64,000 nt of DNA from assembly GCA_934633985.1 (NCBI GenBank), contig CAKTYU010000002.1, forward strand, positions 62,001 through 126,000, read 5' to 3'. The position numbers were made by a program, and so were the translations under genes. Source of the stretch: an uncultured Clostridia bacterium. GTDB lineage: Bacteria > Bacillota > Clostridia > Christensenellales > CAG-138. Below, in pieces: positions 15,619-23,593 of this stretch (position 1 is the first letter of the stretch; the number at the start of each line of letters is the position of its first letter). The notes under the pieces were generated by a model. It saw only the letters and a program-made list of their open reading frames with translations, did not search any database and had not been told where the DNA came from.

Positions 15619-18600
15619 CTACTCGACCACCCGCCGGGCAAAGGCGAAGTGCTCCTTCCAGTATCTCGTCTGAAACCCGCGTTCGGCTACCTTTCTGTGT
15701 GACGATGAGGCGTCAATCATGTTTTTTGAGGAAACGGCTATACCCGCGTGCCGTATTTTTCCGTCCTCGCCGCAAAAGAACAGTATATCGCCCGCTTTGA
15801 CATCGCCCAGGCTTTCGATTTTGCTCCAATCCTCATTTTGCGCATATCCGGCGCAGTCCTTGTGATCGACAGTTATGCCGCATTCGTTAAGTACATAATA
15901 CACAAGTCCCGAGCAATCGAACTCATCCGGCCCGGAGGCATTTAAAGCATACTCTTTGCCGACCTGATTCTTCGCGGTGGCGACGATGGCGCCTGCCGTC
16001 GGCGTTTCCCTTGCGGGCCGGGCGTCTGCGCTGCGGTACAATATAGTGAAGTTATGCTTGTTTTCCCAGTTCCTTGCATCCTCCTTGCTGGCAAACCACA
16101 GGTCTATCATGTTCAGCGGCTCCTTGGTTAAATGATTGACCTTGTTTTTGTAGGCGTTGACGTCGGCGGCTATTGCGTAACCGTAGCCGGGTATATAAAG
16201 CTCCGTGCCTATGGGTATGGCGTTGGGATTCACCGAAGCGGTGCCCAGCTTGCACTCTGTACCTGTGGCGGTAACGGAGCTGCCGGAATAGGCTGTTATT
16301 TTATCCGCCGCAATACTGCTCCAGCCGTCAACGCCGTCCTTTGGCGGCTCACGCCATATACGCTTATCGCCTGTGTATATTCCGTCCGCAAGCGTCCAAT
16401 TTTTTGCGCTGTCGCTCAGCAGCAGGGCAAGGGTTTCATCTCCCGCAATGCCATCGGAGGGCAGCGCGTTATCCTCCTGAAACATCTCGATTGCAGTCCT
16501 TGTGGCAGAATCGTATGCGCCGCTGGGATTTTCGAGGTAGCCGAGCGCCTTCAGGGCGGATTGTATGTCAGCTACGGCTGAGGAGGTAAGACCGGCGGAT
16601 GCGTCCGCTTCCCTTGCGGGCCGGGCAGCCCGCAGTGTCTTGAGCCACCGTTCGCAGTCCGAGTCGTCCAGGTATATCGTCCATTCGCCGTTTTTCGCGG
16701 CTATCGGGGCCTTTGTGGTTGCGGTCAGGAAGCGGAAGGTTATCACGCGGTCGTAACCGCCCTTTTCGGGGGATTGCAGCAGGTAATAGTGGGTATGGAG
16801 CACCTGCTGGCCGCCGTCGGTGCCGAGGCTGTAAGCGCGCAAGAGCCGTTCTCCCGAAACGCTGCCGCCGAAAAACTGATCCACATCGTATTCGACTCCC
16901 CCGTAGATCTGGCCGTCGTCCCCCCAGTCCACCGTACCGATAGCATTTTGTATCAGATCAATATTTGCGGGCAGTACGCCGCGCGAACCGGACATTATAT
17001 CGAGTATATGATCCCTGTTATTGCGGGAAAAGCTGTCTATGCTCACAAGGCTCTCGGCGGCGCTGGAGGTTTTTGTGGTGTTGAACTTGTCTATGGTGAA
17101 GCCGTAATATATATCGGCGGTAAATTGGGTCGGCGCAAAGGCGGCGGAGGGCACGGAGCGCACTCCGATTCGCCATGCGGTTCGCCATCCCTCTCCAGAT
17201 CCGGCGCTTCCCGTCATCGGATACCTTTCCGCAGCCTGCTGCTTCTGCTTGCGTATGTACTCGATGTATGCGTTCTTGTTGTAGTCCTTTATATCGTTCC
17301 TCTCGGCGTAATCTATGAAGTCGGCGCAGAAATTCTGATATTCCTTGCTGTCAGGGAAATCCACATAGGTTATTACATATTTATCCCCGTCTTTTATCAG
17401 CCCCGCTTTGATAAAGGTACCCATCACGGTGGTTTTGAAATACCCTTTTAGAAGGTATTCGTACATTATGCCGCCGGAAAGCAGGTCTACTATGCCGAAT
17501 TCCGTGATCTCAAGGCTTTGGAACCTGCCCCTGTCTATCGCGGGGACGGTGGTTTCCCTGAGAACCTGGGTGAAGCTTATCCATTGCCTGAGCAGGGCGA
17601 TGTTTTTGTGGGATTCAAAGCTGCCCTGTAATTGCAGCAGCCCGTCGTACATGGTGCTGTTCGAGCTGTCGAAGCCGAAGTCGTCGTTGCCGCGCGCCAT
17701 GTCGTCAAGGTAGCGGGTGAGGAATTCAGCCACCGCCTGCTTAGGGTCTGTGCGGTCAAAGGCATAGGTAGCTGCAGCCGGACGGGCGTCGGAGGGCTTT
17801 TCCGCATCGTATGGAAACAGTACGAAGCACTTATTGTCGATATCGCAGCTGCCGTCATCGTTAAATGCGAATGTTGTATCCATATAGCCGAGCTGATCCA
17901 CATGTACTCCGGTGGGGCCGGTGATGTACTGAGTGATGACTATCTTGCTGCGGTTCTGCTCCCGTATGACGGCTATATCGCAGGGAGGATCTGCTGCGTT
18001 CTCGCTGGAATACTCAACGCCGTCTACCGCAGCCCAGTTGTCGCCGCTGCCGGCCTGCTCATAGTGCTGCTGCATCATGTAGCCGTCCGCAACGTTTTCG
18101 CAGTATGAGCCGCTCGTTATTTTACACATATTGTCCTTCCATGTCATAGATACGCTCACGCCGTGAAAGGGTACGCCGTCTATGGGCTTCCAGCCGGAGC
18201 TGGTATTTTGCAAAACGATAAGGTTGCATACGCCGAGGCCTCCGTTCCCGCCGGTATCTACGAGCAAAACTATTTCATTTTTGCCGTTTCCGGTAAGGTC
18301 TGCGCCCTCTATAAAGAAGTAGCCGCCAATGTAAAATTCAGGCTCCGATATCGTTTCGGCGGATACCTCAACTTTTTCGCCGGAAAGCTCTATTATGATG
18401 CTCTGTCCGGCTATATATGCTTTGTCAAATTTGCCGTCGCCGTCAAAGTCGCCGGCACACTCTGTGGAAAAGCCGCCTGCGCCCCGGGGCGGCTCGGAGA
18501 AGTAATTCAGGTGCCTTATCGCGCCGGTGCGCTGAAGGTTTTCCATGGCCACTCTTTCGCTAAAGCCATCCGGTGTGTCCGTGTTTATGCTGAGAGGTTC

Positions 18601-19710
18601 GTTGAGCTCAGAGGAGATGTCCTTCTCCGGCGCGCTCTGGCAGGCGGTGGTGAAGCAGCATAGGGACATTATCAGCGCGAGGCACAGCGTTATCGCCCTG
18701 AATAGGGGGGAGGTGCGGGTTTTCATAAAGGCTCCTTTCATGCGGCGCTTTGCCATGCGCTTTGAGCGTATCTGGCTCATGCCAAGTATGGGCTCGGTGT
18801 CATAAGAGAACATTTCGAGTATCACGGTGAGGTAGCCCCGCTTCTGCCCGCGGCCTATATGGGCGAGCACATCCGAATCGCAGGCCGATTCCATATCGGC
18901 GCGCAATTCGGAAAACGCGAGGTGTACCACCGGGTCAAACCAGTATGCGGCGCGGAGGATATTGAGAAGCAGCGTCATGTAGTGGTCGCCGCGCTTTTTG
19001 TGGGTAAGCTCATGTAGCAGGGCAAAGCGCAGCCTGCCCTCATCTCCGCAGAGAGATAGGGGTATCAGCAGCACGGGCTCGCCGAAGAAGGCTATGCCCG
19101 GGGACATGGACTTATCCACTATCCAAAGGGGGAGGGGCCTTACGCAAAGCTCCTCACAGCATCCTTGGTAAATCTCATAGGCCTCCTTTGGCCCGCCCGC
19201 CATGAGGTGCTGAAGGGATTCGTAATAGCGCAGCTTTACGAATATCAGCCAGCCGAGGAAGCCTACCGCGCCGAGCAGCCATACTATGAATGCGGCGGAA
19301 TACCCGTCTATGCTCATTGCGTGGGCCGCGCTTTGGGGCAGGGTGGAGGCCGTATATGGCTGCGCCGCCGGCGCGGCGCTCTCGCTTTCGTATGGGGGCT
19401 GCGCGGTTATCGCAGGCGCAGGCGCTGCGGGCATGGCCGGCGCGGCATACGACGGCGCAGCGTCAGACGGCAAAGCGTTCGACGGCGCAGCTTGAACGGC
19501 TTGCTTTAGCGGTATATCCTGCAAGCCGAGGTGTATGCCTATATCCGGCGTTACGGGAATGATCAGCCGGAGTATAAGCAGCCACCACATTAGATATTGC
19601 AGCCTCGGGGATATGTGCTTTTTGAATATGAAGCGAAACAGCAGTATCACCGCCGTCACCGCGGCGGAGTAGAGGGCCGTTTGAATGAGGGCGTCAACTA
19701 TCGCTTTCAT
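15619..19710 (-). CDS. BlaR1-like M56 sensor protease fused to a PG-binding, 3D and NlpC/P60 ectodomain
   Basis: A 1363-residue fusion. The membrane protease part (1-355) has helices near 10-29, 38-55, 138-158 and 335-356, an Ala/Pro-rich insert (72-130), and the zinc site HELTH at 233-237 with a downstream ELRADMESACD (E274 the likely third ligand). After a Cys-rich turn (TAC at 355-357) the outside part begins: an FG-GAP-like Ca2+ loop (DFDGDGKFDKA) near 420, a long unassigned region, a PG_binding_1-type domain (about 1043-1100), a 3D-type barrel (about 1137-1225), and an NlpC/P60 domain from 1237 with Cys1266, His1321 and a polar third residue. In BlaR1 the ectodomain binds beta-lactams and the protease removes BlaI; here a wall-binding and wall-cutting module takes its place. 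The ATG lies inside the end of the BlaI-type gene, so the two are coupled. Confidence 0.88.
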   Translation of the reverse strand: MKAIVDALIQTALYSAAVTAVILLFRFIFKKHISPRLQYLMWWLLILRLIIPVTPDIGIHLGLQDIPLKQAVQAAPSNALPSDAAPSYAAPAMPAAPAPAITAQPPYESESAAPAAQPYTASTLPQSAAHAMSIDGYSAAFIVWLLGAVGFLGWLIFVKLRYYESLQHLMAGGPKEAYEIYQGCCEELCVRPLPLWIVDKSMSPGIAFFGEPVLLIPLSLCGDEGRLRFALLHELTHKKRGDHYMTLLLNILRAAYWFDPVVHLAFSELRADMESACDSDVLAHIGRGQKRGYLTVILEMFSYDTEPILGMSQIRSKRMAKRRMKGAFMKTRTSPLFRAITLCLALIMSLCCFTTACQSAPEKDISSELNEPLSINTDTPDGFSERVAMENLQRTGAIRHLNYFSEPPRGAGGFSTECAGDFDGDGKFDKAYIAGQSIIIELSGEKVEVSAETISEPEFYIGGYFFIEGADLTGNGKNEIVLLVDTGGNGGLGVCNLIVLQNTSSGWKPIDGVPFHGVSVSMTWKDNMCKITSGSYCENVADGYMMQQHYEQAGSGDNWAAVDGVEYSSENAADPPCDIAVIREQNRSKIVITQYITGPTGVHVDQLGYMDTTFAFNDDGSCDIDNKCFVLFPYDAEKPSDARPAAATYAFDRTDPKQAVAEFLTRYLDDMARGNDDFGFDSSNSTMYDGLLQLQGSFESHKNIALLRQWISFTQVLRETTVPAIDRGRFQSLEITEFGIVDLLSGGIMYEYLLKGYFKTTVMGTFIKAGLIKDGDKYVITYVDFPDSKEYQNFCADFIDYAERNDIKDYNKNAYIEYIRKQKQQAAERYPMTGSAGSGEGWRTAWRIGVRSVPSAAFAPTQFTADIYYGFTIDKFNTTKTSSAAESLVSIDSFSRNNRDHILDIMSGSRGVLPANIDLIQNAIGTVDWGDDGQIYGGVEYDVDQFFGGSVSGERLLRAYSLGTDGGQQVLHTHYYLLQSPEKGGYDRVITFRFLTATTKAPIAAKNGEWTIYLDDSDCERWLKTLRAARPAREADASAGLTSSAVADIQSALKALGYLENPSGAYDSATRTAIEMFQEDNALPSDGIAGDETLALLLSDSAKNWTLADGIYTGDKRIWREPPKDGVDGWSSIAADKITAYSGSSVTATGTECKLGTASVNPNAIPIGTELYIPGYGYAIAADVNAYKNKVNHLTKEPLNMIDLWFASKEDARNWENKHNFTILYRSADARPARETPTAGAIVATAKNQVGKEYALNASGPDEFDCSGLVYYVLNECGITVDHKDCAGYAQNEDWSKIESLGDVKAGDILFFCGEDGKIRHAGIAVSSKNMIDASSSHRKVAERGFQTRYWKEHFAFARRVVE
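16006..16023 (-). repeat. 18-bp direct repeat, copy 1 (encodes ARPARE)
   Basis: TTCCCTTGCGGGCCGGGC on the plus strand is identical to 16609-16626. It encodes the linker ARPARE just before the NlpC/P60 domain. The two copies bracket the peptidoglycan-binding plus 3D module of the fusion protein. Confidence 0.9.
16609..16626 (-). repeat. 18-bp direct repeat, copy 2 (encodes ARPARE)
   Basis: Identical to copy 1 at 16006-16023, 603 bases apart. It lies just before the peptidoglycan-binding domain of the fusion protein, so copies mark both edges of one module. Confidence 0.9.
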
Positions 19711-20089
19711 TTTCCTTCTCCTCCCTGAGCATCCTTTCCAGCATATTGATAAGCTCCAGCCTGTCGCTGCGCGAAAGGTCGCCCTCGCGCACCATGCTGG
19801 TTATCATAAGCCCTACGGAATCCGACTGTATCTTGCTGAGCAGGGCGCGGCTCTCTCGGGTTATGCATTCCTCACGGGATAGGGTGGGAGAGTAGAGCTT
19901 ATCCCTGCCGCGCTTTTCCGATGAGATATAGCCCTTCTTCTCCAGCACGTTCATGTAGGATTGGTATGTTTTGTAGTTCCAGCTTGCACGGCTGCCTATG
20001 CAGTCTATGGTTTCGCCCAGCGTTGCGGGGGAGCTTTCCCAAAGCGCCTCCATAACTATCCATTCGTTGGGGTTAAGCGTATCCTTCAC
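19694..20089 (-). CDS. BlaI/MecI-family transcriptional repressor
   Basis: A 131-residue winged-helix repressor. Residues 1-75 form the DNA-binding domain (LNPNEWIVMEALWESSPATLGETIDCI ... NYKTYQSYMNVLEKKGYISSEKRGR), and the rest is the helical dimerisation region where the cognate M56 protease cuts. BlaI proteins repress their own operon and are inactivated when the sensor is triggered. The GTG start has a near-perfect AGGAGG eight bases upstream. The gene overlaps the M56 fusion by 17 bases. No beta-lactamase or other resistance gene is adjacent, so targets beyond the operon itself are unknown. Confidence 0.88.
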   Translation of the reverse strand: MKDTLNPNEWIVMEALWESSPATLGETIDCIGSRASWNYKTYQSYMNVLEKKGYISSEKRGRDKLYSPTLSREECITRESRALLSKIQSDSVGLMITSMVREGDLSRSDRLELINMLERMLREEKENESDS

Positions 20090-20125
20090 AGGGAATACCT
20101 CCTATGCTTTGAATATCAATCTTAT

Positions 20126-20161
20126 GATTATAAATATAATCTAAATCGGCACAAAGGTCAA
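20126..20161 (-). promoter_or_regulatory. Promoter with a palindromic operator for the BlaI-M56 operon
   Basis: On the minus strand TTGACC (20161-20156), 17 bases, and TATATT (20138-20133) make a good sigma-A promoter. The -10 box lies inside a perfect inverted repeat, GATTATA-AA-TATAATC (20126-20141). A repressor bound there would block polymerase. It does not match the TACA-TGTA core of staphylococcal BlaI, but two-fold symmetry over the -10 is what autoregulation predicts. Confidence 0.65.
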
Positions 20162-20197
20162 CCTGCCGCGGCAAGGCTTAACAATTAATTCATCAAA

Positions 20198-20234
20198 TAA
20201 AAAAACGCCCCGCAGGGGGATTTCCCTGCGGGGC
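20198..20234 (-). terminator. Terminator of the OB-fold lipoprotein gene
   Basis: GCCCCGCAGGG and CCCTGCGGGGC form an 11-bp GC stem with a six-base loop; on the minus strand it is followed by GTTTTTTTATTT, just beyond the stop codon of the lipoprotein gene. Confidence 0.85.
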
Positions 20235-20250
20235 TGCGTGCCTGCGGTGG

Positions 20251-21021
20251 TTACTGGGCGACGGTAATGGCGGTTATGTGGGTGTTTACGCCCTCATACC
20301 AGTAGATGAAGCCCTCTACGTCAACCACGTCGCCTTCCTTGAGGGCGCCAACGGTGGTGTAAACGTCGGAATCGGGGCCGGTGAGGTAGGACTCTACGCA
20401 GAAGTCATAGGAAGCGCCGTTGTAGCCGAAGGTGACATAGATGTCGTCGCCGGGCTGGTCGTTCTTGTAGGCGACCTTCTCAACGGTAAGCCCCTTGAAG
20501 GAGGCGAGCTGGTTCTGACGGTCGATAAGCTCGTCCTTGCCCAGAAGCTCAGTGGCGTCAAAGGGGACGGCGATGAAACTGCCCTCTTCTATCTCGAAGG
20601 TAGCGTCGATTATCTCGACCTCGCCGGACCACTCGGCCTTGTAGCCGGTGACCTTTATCTTCGTGCCGGGTACCAGCTTGTCATAGTCCTCCTGAGAGCA
20701 AGCCATATTGTAGAGGAAGTAAGCGCCGTCCTGATCCTGGGAGTAGACGGTAGCCTTGTCCTCCCACCAGGACTGCTTGGCCTGCACATAGGTCTCCACA
20801 GTGACCTGGCTGTCCAGCGCGGCCGCAACGTATTCGGCGTAGGTCATAACGCCCTCAGACTTGACGTCCTCGGCAGCGGCGGGGGCTTCCTCTGCGGCGG
20901 CGGGGGTCTCCTCGGCAGCCTCCTGAGCGGGGGCCTGGGTCTCCTCAGGGGCCTTCTGGGCGCAGCCCGCGAAGGCGAGGACCATGCAGAGGGTCAAGAG
21001 CATTGCTAAGAATTTTTTCAT
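20251..21021 (-). CDS. Lipoprotein with OB-fold-like repeats
   Basis: A 256-residue lipoprotein. The signal peptide ends in LAFAGC (Cys20), followed by an Ala/Glu/Pro-rich tether to about residue 52. The remainder has two similar stretches: TYVQAKQSWW ... GTKIKVTGYKAEWSGEVEIIDATFEIEEG and GDDIYVTFG ... GALKEGDVVDVEGFIYWYEGVNTHITAITV, each ending like an OB-fold barrel. Such lipoproteins are common in gut Clostridia and lack an assigned function. AAAGGAG precedes the ATG; the gene has its own promoter and terminator, so it is a single-gene transcript. Confidence 0.75.
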   Translation of the reverse strand: MKKFLAMLLTLCMVLAFAGCAQKAPEETQAPAQEAAEETPAAAEEAPAAAEDVKSEGVMTYAEYVAAALDSQVTVETYVQAKQSWWEDKATVYSQDQDGAYFLYNMACSQEDYDKLVPGTKIKVTGYKAEWSGEVEIIDATFEIEEGSFIAVPFDATELLGKDELIDRQNQLASFKGLTVEKVAYKNDQPGDDIYVTFGYNGASYDFCVESYLTGPDSDVYTTVGALKEGDVVDVEGFIYWYEGVNTHITAITVAQ

Positions 21022-21041
21022 TGTTTTTCTCCTTTACAATT

Positions 21042-21062
21042 ACCGTCCCTTTTAAGGACGGT
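21042..21062 (-). other. Leader hairpin before the OB-fold lipoprotein gene
   Basis: ACCGTCC and GGACGGT pair around a seven-base loop. In the minus-strand transcript the hairpin sits in the 5' leader about 4 bases before AAAGGAG. It could stabilise the mRNA 5' end or limit ribosome access; read on the plus strand it resembles a weak terminator. Confidence 0.45.
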
Positions 21063-21077
21063 TTTTATGCCTTAATG

Positions 21078-21106
21078 ATTATACAATAGACCTTGCAGGA
21101 TATCAA
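21078..21106 (-). promoter_or_regulatory. Promoter of the OB-fold lipoprotein gene
   Basis: On the minus strand TTGATA (21106-21101), 17 bases, TATAAT (21083-21078), with TG just upstream of the -10. The -35 box overlaps the stop codon of the binding-protein gene, so the lipoprotein is separately expressed from the transporter. Confidence 0.65.
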
Positions 21107-22704
21107 ATCCGTTTATGGCGCTTTTTTGCGGCATCGCGGAGGGTATACGCCCCTATGATCGCCCATGCTGCGCAAAGCGCCAAAAGCAGCGTCCTTGAAG
21201 GGCCGGGCAGGGGGCCTAAGTCCTCCGCGCCCTCCGGCGATACGCTATCCCTTCCGGCGCCGTCCAGGCGGTAAAGGGAGGTGACGTCCTCAAACAGACT
21301 GTCCATGTATGCGTCGTCCACGGTCTCACTGCGGCGGATGGACTTTACGACGTTTTCTATGAGCTGACCCGCGGCGTCGCGCAGGGAGGCGGAGCCGTTG
21401 TATACCGGGGTCACAAAGGTGTTGTCGGAATTTGCCAGCAGCATCTTGACCGCCTTTATCTTTACGTCGTAATGGGCGGCGTCCTGCCCCTCGCGGGAAA
21501 GGTAATCCATATACTCACCGGAGCTCTGCGCAATGGAGGTGACAGGCACATAGCCCTCGGTCTCGGAATAAGCTATCTGCACCTCGTTTGTCAGCAGGTA
21601 CTGGGCGAACAGCCAGGAGGCCAGCACCTCCTGCGGGTCGCTCTTGTTGAATACGCATACCGATGGCCCCTGGGAGATCATTTGGGGGTGCTCAGGATCA
21701 AGCTGGGGTATGGGCATGACCGCCGTTTCGAATTCAACCAGCTTATCCGCGCTTATGTCCAACAGCGGGGCGTGGGTGCCCATCCACGTCGCGCCCGCCG
21801 TGGAGTCTATGGCGAATATGCATTGGCCAGCGTTGAGGAAGTTTGCCGGATAGCTGGATATCTTGAAGGTGGAGAAGGAGCCCTTCTTAACGTGCTCCGC
21901 TATGGTATAAAGAAGCTCCCTCGTGGTGTCGTTGAATAGCAGCACGTTGCCGCGGTCGTCGGAATATCCGCCGCCGGACTGGCGCAGGAGCTGTATCATC
22001 ATGTTGTCGGTGGATTTGTATATGAAGGGTATCATCACCTTCTGGCCGTTGACCGCGAATGTGCCGTCGGCGTTTTTTCTCGTGGCGGCGTCGGCCACCT
22101 CCCATACGAAGTCCCATGTAAGGGCATCCGGCAGGGTGTAGCCCATGGCCTCCACGTATGTCTTGTTTATGTAGCAGGCCTCCGTGGAGCGCATGAAGGG
22201 CAGGGCATAGCAGTGGCCCGCGAAGCTGCATTCGCTTAAAAAGCGGGGTATTATTTCGCCGCTGCTTGGAGACGCGAACCTTACGTCGCTGCCGCCCAGC
22301 CCGTATCTGGGGTGGTCTAAGAGCTCATCGAGGGGGGCCACTACGTTTTTTCCGGTAAGGTATGTGGCTATATGGTCAGGGTAGGTTATGCAGACGTTGG
22401 GTGTGGTGTTGGTGGCAATATTGGTAATCACATCGTTGTATATCTTGCCGTAGTCGGTATAAAGCCTAAGGTTCACGCGGATGTTGGGATACAGCGCCTG
22501 AAAATCCTCTATGGCCTTTTGATATATCCGGGTCTGGGTCTTGTTGGTGTCGTTCTTTGCCCAGAAGGTTATCTCGTGATCCCTGTTTGCGTCGAATCCC
22601 TCAGGCACGGTAAATTCCCTCAGCCCTCGGGAGCCGTGGCAGCCGGCGAGGAGGGGGAGCAGCATACACAGCGACAGCATGAGACATGCGAGCTTTTTAT
22701 TCAT
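21103..22704 (-). CDS. Sugar ABC transporter substrate-binding lipoprotein with a C-terminal TM helix
   Basis: A 533-residue family 1 solute-binding protein. A lipoprotein signal (LLPLLAGC, Cys22) is followed by the bilobed binding fold: EITFWAKNDTNKTQTRIYQKAIEDFQALYPNIRVN at the N-terminal lobe, and the conserved YVPVTSIAQSSGEYMDYL region in the C-terminal lobe. It is the last gene of a four-gene CUT1-type operon. Members bring oligosaccharides, sn-glycerol-3-phosphate or similar ligands to the permease; the ligand here is unknown. Unusually, after the binding domain there is a short acidic linker and a hydrophobic segment (TLLLALCAAWAIIGAYTL) with a basic tail, predicting a second membrane anchor. 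Confidence 0.85.
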   Translation of the reverse strand: MNKKLACLMLSLCMLLPLLAGCHGSRGLREFTVPEGFDANRDHEITFWAKNDTNKTQTRIYQKAIEDFQALYPNIRVNLRLYTDYGKIYNDVITNIATNTTPNVCITYPDHIATYLTGKNVVAPLDELLDHPRYGLGGSDVRFASPSSGEIIPRFLSECSFAGHCYALPFMRSTEACYINKTYVEAMGYTLPDALTWDFVWEVADAATRKNADGTFAVNGQKVMIPFIYKSTDNMMIQLLRQSGGGYSDDRGNVLLFNDTTRELLYTIAEHVKKGSFSTFKISSYPANFLNAGQCIFAIDSTAGATWMGTHAPLLDISADKLVEFETAVMPIPQLDPEHPQMISQGPSVCVFNKSDPQEVLASWLFAQYLLTNEVQIAYSETEGYVPVTSIAQSSGEYMDYLSREGQDAAHYDVKIKAVKMLLANSDNTFVTPVYNGSASLRDAAGQLIENVVKSIRRSETVDDAYMDSLFEDVTSLYRLDGAGRDSVSPEGAEDLGPLPGPSRTLLLALCAAWAIIGAYTLRDAAKKRHKRI

Positions 22705-22705
22705 A

Positions 22706-23593
22706 CTAACCCTTTGTACCTCCTCTGGATACGCCGTCCATTATCTTGTTGCGGAATATCAGGAACAGAGCTATGAGCGGCGCGGATATGACCACAACCG
22801 CAGCCATCATGGCGGGTATGTTTTCCCGCCCGAAGCCGCTTTCGCGTATGGCCTGTATGCCGTTGGAGACGAGGAAGTAATTCTCGTCGTCGGTGATGAG
22901 CCGGGGCCAGACGTAGGAATTCCAGCACTCTATTATCTTAAGTATGACTATGGTTATCATGGTAGGGCTGCAAATGGGTATCATCACCCTGACGAGATAC
23001 TTAAAGTCCGAGGTGCCGTCCACCTTGGCGGCGTAATACAGTTCGTCGGGTATCTGCGCGAAATTCTCCTTCAGCAGGTAAATGTAGAATACCGACGTTA
23101 CCGAGGGCAATATGAGGCCGGTAAAGGTGTTGCGGAGGCCGAGGTCTGTGACCGTCACAAAGTTGGTTATTATCACCAGCTCGTTTGGTATCATCATAAG
23201 CGACAGCAGCAGCGTAAAGGCGAGCCGCTTGCCCTTGAATTCCAGCCGTGCGAAGGCGAAGGCGGCAAGGGTTATGACCGCCAGCATGAGCAGCGTGGTG
23301 ACGAGGGTGAATATCACCGTATTGGCGAAGTAACGCCCAAGGGGTACGGCGGTAAAGGCGTCCGCGTAATTTTGCAGGGTGGGAGAGAGGGTAAAGAACT
23401 TGGGTATGTATTCTGAATTATACGCGCCGTAGCTCTTTAGCGAGGTAAGCACCATCCAGTAAAAGGGAAACAGCACTATGACGGCCCAGATGGACAGCAG
23501 TATATGCACTGCCGTGCTGCGTACCCGCCCGCGTATCCTTGCCTGCTTTTCTATTTTTGCGTAATCGGTATGTCTTTCCATAGGTCGCTCCAT
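22706..23593 (-). CDS. ABC transporter permease, MalG/UgpE type
   Basis: A 295-residue inner-membrane permease of the CUT1 class with six predicted helices. The cytoplasmic EAA loop that contacts the ATPase is readable as YYAAKVDGTSDFKYLVRVMIPICSP near residue 195. It partners the permease encoded immediately upstream, whose stop overlaps this start. A long basic N-terminus (about 28 residues) precedes the first helix; the start could be the second methionine. Confidence 0.9.
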   Translation of the reverse strand: MERPMERHTDYAKIEKQARIRGRVRSTAVHILLSIWAVIVLFPFYWMVLTSLKSYGAYNSEYIPKFFTLSPTLQNYADAFTAVPLGRYFANTVIFTLVTTLLMLAVITLAAFAFARLEFKGKRLAFTLLLSLMMIPNELVIITNFVTVTDLGLRNTFTGLILPSVTSVFYIYLLKENFAQIPDELYYAAKVDGTSDFKYLVRVMIPICSPTMITIVILKIIECWNSYVWPRLITDDENYFLVSNGIQAIRESGFGRENIPAMMAAVVVISAPLIALFLIFRNKIMDGVSRGGTKG

